DNA from: Nanobdellota archaeon | GTDB lineage: Archaea > Nanobdellota > Nanobdellia > Parvarchaeales > Parvarchaeaceae | Direction of reading: 5' to 3' | Length of the DNA stretch: 5,545 nt | Assembly (NCBI GenBank): GCA_021818905.1 | Contig: JAKASS010000024.1 | Coordinates: 1-5,545 of the forward strand | In this document: positions 1-4,735 of the stretch, piece by piece | How positions within the stretch are numbered: position 1 is the first letter of the stretch | Layout of the letters: each line of letters starts with the position of its first letter | The notes under the pieces: generated by a model | The model's input: only the letters and a program-made list of their open reading frames with translations | Databases searched by the model: none | What the model was told of the DNA's origin: nothing | Translations under genes and position numbers: made by a program

Positions 1-1
1 G

Positions 2-616
2 CTATCCTTCGCGTTCGGACTGTTCGGTCTCAAGAAGATGGACGCCGCCATAGACTCCACCGGATACGAAGAGCGAAACGCTTCCTATCACTACCTGCGA
101 AGGATAGGCGAAGAACGGCGTAGAAGGGGGTCTGCCAAGCATTCCATCGTCGTAGACCCGAAGACGAAGGCTATAGCGGCTTCTTCTTCCAATCGGAGGT
201 ATGAAAGCGACAATAAGACCTTCATACCGCTCATGAAGAAAGCCACCGAGATAGTGAAGATCGCTCAGATACTGGCCGATAAAGGATACGATTCTGAGAG
301 AAACCACAGATTTTCGAGGGAGAGACTCCACGCAGAATCGATCATTCCTGCAAGGAACGAAGACGTCCCAGTATGGAAAACGAAAGGCAGATGGAGGAAG
401 CTGATGAAGACGGACTTTCCATTATCGGAATACCATAAACGAAGCATCGTGGAGACTGTCAACTCCGTGGAGAAGAGGAAGTCCAGCCCCACCTTGGGCA
501 GCAGGCTGCATCTGAACAAGCTGAAGGAAGTGAAGGTGATCGACGTGGTCTACGACATCCGGCGATGCATACAGCTTGCTTATATTATTATCATAGGATT
601 TCTACAGAGCCGGTGA
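2..616 (+). CDS. IS4/IS5-type DDE transposase, 3' part (5' end outside window)
   Basis: Transposase that would cut and rejoin the ends of its own insertion sequence. The frame is open to the left edge, so the N-terminus is missing; residues here are counted from the internal Met at base 38. The RNase H-like catalytic core is visible. The first Asp is in IDSTG (D6), the second in ADKGYDSE (D81), and the Glu in RSIVETVNSVEKR (E139). Y132, R135, E139 and K146 match the Y-(2)-R-(3)-E-(6)-K signature of the IS4 supergroup (PF01609-like). Spacing and the C-terminal tail look complete, and no frameshift is seen in this part, so it may be active. Base composition is richer in G+C and codons favour ATC, GTC and AAG, unlike the downstream genes, which suggests transfer from another genome. 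Whether it is IS4 or IS5 cannot be settled without the element ends. Confidence 0.9.
   Translation, partial: LSFAFGLFGLKKMDAAIDSTGYEERNASYHYLRRIGEERRRRGSAKHSIVVDPKTKAIAASSSNRRYESDNKTFIPLMKKATEIVKIAQILADKGYDSERNHRFSRERLHAESIIPARNEDVPVWKTKGRWRKLMKTDFPLSEYHKRSIVETVNSVEKRKSSPTLGSRLHLNKLKEVKVIDVVYDIRRCIQLAYIIIIGFLQSR
596..611 (+). repeat. candidate right terminal inverted repeat of the IS
   Basis: The last codons of the transposase overlap GGATTTCTACAGAGCC. Its reverse complement starts with GG (GGCTCTGTAGAAATCC), which looks like the outer end of an insertion sequence. If so, the element ends near base 611 and the TGA stop at 614-616 lies at or beyond the junction. The left end is outside the window, so the inverted-repeat partner and target duplication cannot be checked. 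Inference only. Confidence 0.35.
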
Positions 617-626
617 CCACATCATA

Positions 627-634
627 TTTAAATA
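627..634 (+). promoter_or_regulatory. TATA box for the DPMS-like/GtrA gene
   Basis: TTTAAATA is centred about 27 bases before the ATG at 658. No Shine-Dalgarno sequence precedes that ATG. This places transcription start at or next to the start codon, giving a leaderless mRNA. It lies only 10-20 bases beyond the end of the transposase gene. Confidence 0.65.
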
Positions 635-657
635 CAGAGTACAAACATTATCTATAG

Positions 658-1674
658 ATGGCAAATCCGAGTGTGGCTTTATTGATGCCTAACCTTAATG
701 CCTTAAACAAGGTTAAGAGGGGGGCTTTTCTTCTAGAGGTAGATAAATCTATGCCGGCAGGCACTATCGTGCTATTGGACGGTAAGAGCATGCCACAAAT
801 CGACGGTTTAGTCAACCTTAGACTTATCCTCTTTTCCCATGGAAATGAGGTAGGTGATACCCTTAGAAGAGGGCTTGCGGCGGCGATGGAACTAAGCGCC
901 GACAAAATGGTAACCTTCGAGGATTACTCTTTGTCTAATGCGAACTGGTTTAAACCCTATCTGGACATAGGTAACGTAATAGAATCAAAGAAAAGAGGGT
1001 TTGTAGAAGCTCTTGTTACAGAGATAACCAACATATTATCATTCTGTAACGCATACAATGGGTTTTCGATGAATAGGATATTCACGAAAGAGGCTGCGGC
1101 GGTAATAAAGGAAACAAAGCTGAAAGGAAAGGCGTTTTTCGTCGAATCTAACGGGGCTTTGAATGCCAAGGGCATAAAAACCATCGAAGTCATAAAAAAT
1201 GAGCGTAAACAGACCAAGAGTGGCGTAGGCGTAAATGACGCCGTTAGTTCTATAATCAAGAGTTTAAACAGGTCTTCTATCCTTTTCGCCCTTTTCAATT
1301 CCCTTGCTTACATAGCCAACCTTTCTGCCGTGTATCTAAGCCTTAGCTTAGGCTGGTTCTATCCCCTTGCGGTGGTTATAGGTGGAGAGGTAAATACTCT
1401 TTCAAACTTCATAATGAACGAAAAGATAAACTTCAAGAACAGGGGTTTCTTAAGCTCCGTCTATAGGCTAGGGAAGTTCAACGCATTGACTCTTATACCG
1501 ATAATGTTCGACATCTTCTTGATAGGATACCTTTCAAGATACACCAATCTGCTTGGCAAGGATCTTTTCACCGACATTTCGATAGTGTCTATAATGGTAG
1601 TTTCACTGGTATCGTTCTTTATAGTAACCAAGATAATGTGGGTAAAGGAAAATCACGTTAGAGTACAGGTATGA
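658..1674 (+). CDS. DPM-synthase-like domain fused to GtrA membrane domain
   Basis: A 338-residue two-part protein. Residues about 4-200 follow the layout of dolichol-phosphate mannose synthase-like GT2 enzymes: a Rossmann-type start (SVALLMPNLN), VLLDGKSM where DDGSTD is usual, FEDYS where the DxD/DAD metal motif is usual, NGFSMNR for the SGFR-like segment, and a VIKNERKQTKSGVG segment for the EvPi..R..G region. Residues about 205-330 are a GtrA-type domain with four hydrophobic helices (about 207-229, 233-255, 273-292, 305-327) and the SNFIMNEKINFK motif at 249-260. The family moves or makes polyprenyl-phosphate-linked sugars at the membrane. Because the metal and nucleotide motifs are eroded, this copy may bind a lipid-linked sugar rather than transfer it; that is inference. 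The start is set by the TATA box 27 bases upstream. It overlaps the next gene by four bases and is probably co-translated with it. Confidence 0.8.
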   Translation: MANPSVALLMPNLNALNKVKRGAFLLEVDKSMPAGTIVLLDGKSMPQIDGLVNLRLILFSHGNEVGDTLRRGLAAAMELSADKMVTFEDYSLSNANWFKPYLDIGNVIESKKRGFVEALVTEITNILSFCNAYNGFSMNRIFTKEAAAVIKETKLKGKAFFVESNGALNAKGIKTIEVIKNERKQTKSGVGVNDAVSSIIKSLNRSSILFALFNSLAYIANLSAVYLSLSLGWFYPLAVVIGGEVNTLSNFIMNEKINFKNRGFLSSVYRLGKFNALTLIPIMFDIFLIGYLSRYTNLLGKDLFTDISIVSIMVVSLVSFFIVTKIMWVKENHVRVQV

Positions 1675-1907
1675 AACGGGACCGCCGGCACCTTTTATCG
1701 GTTCTTTTTGAGGCTTTATGGTTGTACTTTCTCCTGATTTGGGTTTATATAGCGGTAGAAAACCTGATATTCCCGAACCAAGTAGCTACAACCAACCTGG
1801 CAGTTTACTTTCCAGTGCCGCAGAACCTGCTGGTGATAGTAGCATTCGCGGCGTCTTTTGTGTCCTTCCTACTGTGGAGATACATAAAGGAAGCTAGGCA
1901 GTACTAA
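1671..1907 (+). CDS. small two-helix membrane protein coupled to the GtrA gene
   Basis: A 78-residue protein that I cannot assign to a family. Its ATG overlaps the TGA of the GtrA-fusion gene (ATGA), so it is translationally coupled and very likely works with it. There are two hydrophobic segments, about 9-30 and 51-69. The basic N-terminus (KRDRRH) and the basic C-terminal end (RYIKEAR) suggest both ends are cytoplasmic with a short external loop. No signal-peptidase site or catalytic motif is evident. A partner or stabilising subunit for the GtrA domain is a reasonable guess from position only. Confidence 0.7.
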   Translation: MKRDRRHLLSVLFEALWLYFLLIWVYIAVENLIFPNQVATTNLAVYFPVPQNLLVIVAFAASFVSFLLWRYIKEARQY

Positions 1908-1927
1908 AAACCGGGGACCAAGCTATT

Positions 1928-2161
1928 TCAAGAGTATCTTTCGACAGAGCCGGCTAAAAGGTATGCACAATGCAGTTCTGGATACGGCACCATGGCATTT
2001 TGTATCGCTTTTCTCGCCATTGCATCGTCGCTTTTCATTATGACGTAGATACCCCGTTCTTTGCCTCTGACTAGTACGCCTACAGAAACGAAGCCGTCAA
2101 GCTTAGAAAATACTGGCTTGAAGAAACCGTCTTTTAATTCAATCAAATCACTGAGCTGCAT
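1928..2161 (-). CDS. small soluble protein of unknown function
   Basis: A 77-residue protein not recognised as any family. The likely fold is mixed alpha/beta: a helix (about 2-20), two strands (FVSVGVLVRG and GIYVIMK, about 24-42), a helix (SDDAMARKAIQNAM, about 44-57), and a final strand (CAYLLAG, about 65-71). It has no membrane segment, signal peptide or metal cluster. Reality is supported by a TATA box 26 bases before the ATG (leaderless) and by compact packing between a convergent gene and the tRNA. It converges on the two-helix membrane gene with 20 bases between the stop codons. Confidence 0.65.
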   Translation of the reverse strand: MQLSDLIELKDGFFKPVFSKLDGFVSVGVLVRGKERGIYVIMKSDDAMARKAIQNAMVPYPELHCAYLLAGSVERYS

Positions 2162-2182
2162 CTAGACTTTAACATTTGTAAA

Positions 2183-2190
2183 TTTATAAA
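2183..2190 (-). promoter_or_regulatory. TATA box for the 77-residue orphan gene
   Basis: TTTATAAA, the same on both strands, is centred about 26 bases from the ATG that ends at 2161. With no Shine-Dalgarno this indicates a leaderless transcript. It lies between the tRNA's T-tract and the gene, so the gene need not depend on tRNA read-through. Confidence 0.65.
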
Positions 2191-2215
2191 ACTTAGCATT
2201 TACCGTCAAATCAGC

Positions 2216-2220
2216 AAAAA
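2216..2220 (-). terminator. T-tract terminator of tRNA-Ala
   Basis: On the - strand a run of five T starts four bases after the tRNA discriminator base. Archaeal RNA polymerase commonly stops at such short T-tracts without needing a hairpin. Confidence 0.5.
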
Positions 2221-2223
2221 TTC

Positions 2224-2295
2224 TGGACCGGCCGAGATTCGAACTCGGAGCCTTCACCATGCGAGGGTGACGTCATGCCATTAGACCACCGGCCC
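2224..2295 (-). tRNA. tRNA-Ala, anticodon CGC
   Basis: The reverse strand folds as a complete 72-base tRNA. The acceptor stem GGGCCGG pairs with CCGGTCC and contains the G3-U70 pair that marks alanine tRNAs. The D arm is GTCTAATGGCATGAC. The anticodon stem TCACC/GGTGA carries loop CTCGCAT (anticodon CGC, reading GCG). The variable loop has 5 bases, and the T arm is CCGAG-TTCGAAT-CTCGG. The discriminator is A. The following bases are GAA, so CCA is not encoded and must be added by CCA-transferase, as is usual in many archaea. No intron is present at position 37/38 or elsewhere. Confidence 0.97.
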
Positions 2296-2309
2296 ATAAG
2301 AATTCTTAT
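2296..2309. repeat. 14-bp perfect palindrome next to tRNA-Ala
   Basis: ATAAGAATTCTTAT reads identically on both strands and starts at the base directly 5' of the tRNA. It sits in the divergent promoter region of the tRNA and the membrane protein gene at 2349. It could be an operator or a short leader hairpin, or chance in AT-rich DNA. Confidence 0.5.
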
Positions 2310-2312
2310 TAG

Positions 2313-2328
2313 CTTTATAAGTTAAAAA
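2313..2328. promoter_or_regulatory. overlapping divergent TATA elements for tRNA-Ala and the membrane protein gene
   Basis: CTTTATAAGTTAAAAA contains boxes for both directions. On the + strand TTTATAAG is centred about 31 bases before the ATG at 2349, implying a leader of only about five bases. On the - strand TTTTTAAC is centred about 29 bases from the tRNA 5' end, fitting a start a few bases before the mature tRNA. The two genes thus appear to share a promoter region of about 50 bases. Confidence 0.55.
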
Positions 2329-2348
2329 CTGTTCTATAGAAGAATAAT

Positions 2349-2801
2349 ATGCTAAGAAAGTGGAGAGACGAGGTCTTGAGCAACCCGTTGGCTTATATAA
2401 TAGTCGGCGCAGTATTTGCGATAACCATCGCCAGGATATACGTTTTCTTAGGGGGAAATACAGGTTTTATATTTGACGGCATTACCATACATCATTTTTT
2501 CATTGGTGCCTTCCTGCTTGTCATAATAGGGATACTGTCGTTTACGTTGAGTGACCACAAGTCAAAGAGCAATTTGCTTAGAAATCCGCTCGCGCTCTTT
2601 TTTGGCTTCGGCTTTGGTCTGGTGCTAGATGAGGCCAACATCGTGCTTATAGGTGGACAGGCGTATACCTTAGCGCAATACTACAGTGCGTATGCCGTCT
2701 CGTTCGAATTTGGAGTAATAGCTTTGCTGGTAGCTTGGCTGTTTTTAGGCGCATATCTCAGGAATAGAAACAAAGTAAATAGAAGAAAAAGAAATAGATA
2801 A
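2349..2801 (+). CDS. four-helix integral membrane protein with intramembrane HH and DE pairs
   Basis: A 150-residue membrane protein without a family name I can give with certainty. Hydrophobic helices lie at about 12-34, 49-67, 80-101 and 116-136, and a strongly basic C-terminal tail (about 139-150, RNRNKVNRRKRNR) is likely cytoplasmic. Helix 2 begins with H48-H49 (TIHHFFIG). Helix 3 is a glycine/phenylalanine-rich GFGFGLVLDE with D94-E95 at its far end. Paired His and paired acidic residues at helix ends are a layout seen in small membrane proteins with a polar or metal site, so an enzymatic or metal-binding role is possible but unproven. The start is supported by the divergent TATA element and no other ATG nearby. 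It precedes the ribosomal pair by 42 bases and may be a separate transcript. Confidence 0.75.
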   Translation: MLRKWRDEVLSNPLAYIIVGAVFAITIARIYVFLGGNTGFIFDGITIHHFFIGAFLLVIIGILSFTLSDHKSKSNLLRNPLALFFGFGFGLVLDEANIVLIGGQAYTLAQYYSAYAVSFEFGVIALLVAWLFLGAYLRNRNKVNRRKRNR

Positions 2802-2810
2802 GCTTAAATT
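2802..2810 (+). promoter_or_regulatory. possible TATA box for the uL13-uS9 pair
   Basis: GCTTAAATT directly follows the stop of the membrane protein gene and is centred about 38 bases before the uL13 ATG, which would leave a leader of about 12 bases. A second AT-rich stretch (TAATTAA, 2823-2829) is too close to the ATG. The assignment is tentative. Confidence 0.35.
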
Positions 2811-2843
2811 ATTACGGCGGTCTAATTAATAGAATAAAATAAT

Positions 2844-3257
2844 ATGATAATCGATGGCAAAGGTTCAGTTCTTGGCAGAGTAGCGACTTATGCCGCTAAG
2901 GCAGCTTTAGAAGGAGATACGGTCGTAGTCGTTAATGCAAACGATTTAGTAATAATAGGAGAGAAAAACAACATCCTGCAGAAATACAGGAATCGTATGG
3001 AGATAGGCACTGCATCAAAAGGCCCTTTCTTCCCGAGAGACGTAAACGGCATCGTAAGGCGAGCTATAAGGGGCATGCTCAAAAGAAAAAGCCCACATGG
3101 CAGAGAAGCCTTGAGAAGGATAAAGGTTTTCGCGGACGTTCCAGATGAGTATAAGGATCAGGAAAAACTGATCGTCGCTAGGATGAAGACCGGCATGCCG
3201 GTTCACAACGTTAAAATATCCGAACTTTCAAACATATTGAAGTATAGGAAAGTATGA
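2844..3257 (+). CDS. rpl13: large-subunit ribosomal protein uL13 (L13)
   Basis: Ribosomal protein of the large subunit that binds 23S rRNA and acts early in subunit assembly. At 137 residues it is near the lower end for archaeal L13. Family features in order are: IIDGKGSVLGRVA at 2-14, a VVVVNANDLVIIG strand-turn segment at 27-39, KYRNR at 47-51 (the family's Tyr/Arg-rich region), GPFFPRD at 60-66, and the hallmark RRAIRGMLKRKSPHGREAL at 72-90 followed by IKVFADVP. No Shine-Dalgarno is seen. Its TGA overlaps the uS9 ATG (ATGA), giving coupled, equal output of the two proteins. The usual archaeal partner L18e is not upstream, where a membrane protein gene sits instead. Confidence 0.97.
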   Translation: MIIDGKGSVLGRVATYAAKAALEGDTVVVVNANDLVIIGEKNNILQKYRNRMEIGTASKGPFFPRDVNGIVRRAIRGMLKRKSPHGREALRRIKVFADVPDEYKDQEKLIVARMKTGMPVHNVKISELSNILKYRKV

Positions 3258-3649
3258 AGAAGAACGCAATCATAGTCGCAAAGAGGAAAACGGTCGTAGC
3301 TAGAGCTGTAATAACCGACGGCACAGGCAAGATTTTGGTGAACCATAAATCGCTTTCTGCATATTCGGATACGCTTTTGAGGCTTATAGTGAACGAGCCG
3401 GTTTTGATAGCCGGAGACCTAGCTAAAAAGTACGATATAACAGTAGAGTTAAACGGCGGCGGAAGCATGGCTAGGGCACAGGCGATGCGTGCAGTTATCG
3501 CAAAAAGCCTTTCAAGAAAGGAGAAAAGCTTGAAGAAGAGATTTCTAGAGTATGATAGGTCCCTTTTGGTAGACGACAAGAGACAGACGGAAGCGCAGAA
3601 GCCTTATAGAAGCTCGGCGAGGTCGCTTAAGCAGACATCTTACAGATAG
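3254..3649 (+). CDS. rps9: small-subunit ribosomal protein uS9 (S9)
   Basis: Ribosomal protein of the small-subunit head whose C-terminal tail reaches toward the P-site tRNA. At 131 residues it has normal archaeal length. Visible features are AKRKTVVARAVI at 9-20, GTGKILVNHKSL at 23-34, NEPVLIAGD at 47-55, GGG at 68-70, DRSLLVDDKRQTE at 101-113, and the C-terminal ARSLKQTSYR. The terminal SYR matches the archaeal/eukaryotic QKSYR ending, with Thr in place of Lys. The normally conserved GGGxxGQA motif here reads GGGSMARA (A73, R74), a departure at two positions. It is coupled to uL13 by a four-base overlap. The genes often found downstream in archaea (rpoN, rpoK, rps2) do not follow; a convergent HD-domain gene lies four bases beyond the stop. 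Confidence 0.96.
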   Translation: MKKNAIIVAKRKTVVARAVITDGTGKILVNHKSLSAYSDTLLRLIVNEPVLIAGDLAKKYDITVELNGGGSMARAQAMRAVIAKSLSRKEKSLKKRFLEYDRSLLVDDKRQTEAQKPYRSSARSLKQTSYR

Positions 3650-3653
3650 TTTG

Positions 3654-4217
3654 CTAGGGATTCGATTTTTTAGTTTTGTAAGGACGCACGGAATACACTT
3701 TATCTAAGATCTTACGTAGTTCCCCGTCTTTGACTTTGCTAAAGCTAGTCTGATAGAAATCTTCTAAATCGGTGCCGTGCTTATTTTCGTATTTGTAAGC
3801 TTGGATCGCCATCTGCAGTTTATCCATCTGTTTTACGAACTTCGCTTCGGGAGTCTCGTTCTTTTCGAATTCTTTGAAAAGTTCTAAGTATTCGTCATTA
3901 TGGGTCAAAGAAAAGACCTTACCGACAGCTTCATTCTCAGCTGTCGCCTTCTCTTTTTGGAGGTGTTCGTTAACTTTTCTGTCGTGTTCCGTTACAATGT
4001 CCCCTATTATGGCTTCGCCGATGTCGTGAATGAGTGCCATCTTGATGACTTTGAGTTGGTCAAGATTTGAGTCCGCTGCGAGGACCATCACCAGGATAGC
4101 TAATTCGAACGAATGGTCAGCAACGCTTTCTGGGTTTGGTATCCCGGCCCTAGTCCAACCGGTCCGGTCTAGATCCTTTAATTTTTCGATGTATCCGCTG
4201 AATTTGATTATGTCCAT
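3654..4217 (-). CDS. HD-domain phosphohydrolase, HDDC2/YfbR-like (probable 5'-deoxynucleotidase)
   Basis: Metal-dependent HD-superfamily hydrolase. Relatives (YfbR, HDDC2) remove the 5' phosphate from deoxynucleoside monophosphates, so a role in nucleotide pool control in the cytoplasm is likely. The 187-residue length is typical. Visible motifs are KLKDLDRTGW at 12-21 and PESVADHS at 29-36 (H35, first metal ligand). HDIGEAIIGDI follows at 64-74 (H64-D65 metal pair, with E68 and D73 in the positions of the catalytic acidic residues). TPEAKFVKQMDK at 122-133 supplies the last ligand, D132, and AYKYEN at 140-145 follows. All expected ligands are present. The exact substrate cannot be read from sequence. 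It lies 25 bases after the 71-residue gene, within which a possible TATA (CATATAAC on the - strand) is about 28 bases from this ATG, so it may have its own leaderless promoter or be read from upstream. Confidence 0.9.
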   Translation of the reverse strand: MDIIKFSGYIEKLKDLDRTGWTRAGIPNPESVADHSFELAILVMVLAADSNLDQLKVIKMALIHDIGEAIIGDIVTEHDRKVNEHLQKEKATAENEAVGKVFSLTHNDEYLELFKEFEKNETPEAKFVKQMDKLQMAIQAYKYENKHGTDLEDFYQTSFSKVKDGELRKILDKVYSVRPYKTKKSNP

Positions 4218-4241
4218 CTTATGTCCTGGCAGTCTATCTTA

Positions 4242-4249
4242 GTTATATG
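4242..4249 (-). promoter_or_regulatory. possible TATA box for the HD-domain gene
   Basis: CATATAAC on the - strand, overlapping the stop codon of the preceding gene, is centred about 28 bases from the HD gene ATG. The distance fits a leaderless start, but the box departs from the other promoters in the window. Confidence 0.35.
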
Positions 4250-4458
4250 ACAATCTCGTTTTTTGCTGCCCACGCAAGAAGCGTTATCAGTTCTTCCAAA
4301 GAATACTTCCTAGCTTCATCGGGTATCGTTTCTAGCATTACTTCGAGGCTAGGTACGCATTGCTTCAGCTGTGAAGGTATTACAGAATAGGCTTTAACGA
4401 GCGAAGTAAGTATGACTTCTGCATCCTCTTTAGTTATGCTGGTCCCTACAAAGCCCAT
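4243..4458 (-). CDS. 71-residue helical protein of unknown function
   Basis: Not recognised. A longer version starting at TTG (base 4509) would overlap the upstream membrane protein gene by 47 bases, so I prefer the ATG at 4456-4458, four bases after that gene's stop. The protein is predicted mostly helical: ITKEDAEVILTSLVKAYS at about 8-25, a segment around LEVMLETIPDEARK (39-52), and LEELITLLAWAAKNE at about 54-68. One Cys is present (C34) and no membrane segment or known motif. No Shine-Dalgarno precedes the ATG, so translation probably depends on reinitiation after the upstream gene. Confidence 0.6.
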   Translation of the reverse strand: MGFVGTSITKEDAEVILTSLVKAYSVIPSQLKQCVPSLEVMLETIPDEARKYSLEELITLLAWAAKNEIVI

Positions 4459-4462
4459 ATGA

Positions 4463-4687
4463 CTAATAGAAGTTGAAGTATTTGCCCATCTCAGAATGGA
4501 GTCCGCCAAGTACCATCACTAAAGCTCCAACTACTATGAAGATTATAGACGAGTACGTGTTGCTTATCTGGAAATAATTAAAAAAGCCATTTAACCTCCA
4601 AGTTACATGAGGTATATTTAATCCAGACAAGACTATGGCACCAACTACTATCAGTACGATTCCAACCAGCACCAATGACTTGTACAT
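4463..4687 (-). CDS. small two-helix membrane protein
   Basis: A 74-residue protein of unknown function with two hydrophobic helices, about 4-22 and 46-63. Both carry a similar IVVGA core (IVVGAIVLSG and IVVGALVMVLGG), so the protein looks like an internal duplication of a glycine-containing helix separated by a polar loop (about 24-44, with two Trp/Asn-rich turns). A TATA box 26 bases from the ATG and no Shine-Dalgarno indicate a leaderless mRNA. The next gene starts four bases after its TAG stop, so the two are probably translated from one transcript. Confidence 0.7.
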   Translation of the reverse strand: MYKSLVLVGIVLIVVGAIVLSGLNIPHVTWRLNGFFNYFQISNTYSSIIFIVVGALVMVLGGLHSEMGKYFNFY

Positions 4688-4708
4688 ACTAAACTATAGA
4701 GAGTAGCG

Positions 4709-4717
4709 TAATTAAAT
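4709..4717 (-). promoter_or_regulatory. TATA box for the two-helix membrane protein operon
   Basis: ATTTAATTA on the - strand is centred about 26 bases from the ATG ending at 4687, which implies a leaderless transcript covering the membrane protein, the 71-residue gene and possibly the HD gene. Confidence 0.6.
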
Positions 4718-4735
4718 GCTTTCTTAAGGGGAGAT

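Noticed and set aside
400-415. CTGATGA inside the transposase resembling a C box of a C/D sRNA.
   Set aside because: No matching D box or guide spacing was seen, and the sequence is explained by coding.
265-519. Open frames opposite the transposase and on the strand opposite several other genes (for example 957-1298, 3211-3579 and 4030-4242).
   Set aside because: They are fully contained in genes with clear family motifs, have no promoter or Shine-Dalgarno of their own, and their translations show no recognisable domain.
604-1953. The 10-mer ACAGAGCCGG occurs at 604-613 and again at 1944-1953, which could suggest a second IS end.
   Set aside because: The match does not extend on either side, and several 10-base repeats are expected by chance in 5.5 kb.
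3620-3649. The uS9 C-terminus appeared to lack the SKR ending.
   Set aside because: SKR is the bacterial form; archaeal and eukaryotic uS9 end in SYR, as here.
4459-4509. An 88-residue version of the helical protein starting further upstream.
   Set aside because: It begins with TTG and overlaps the preceding membrane protein gene by 47 bases, while an ATG lies four bases after that gene's stop.
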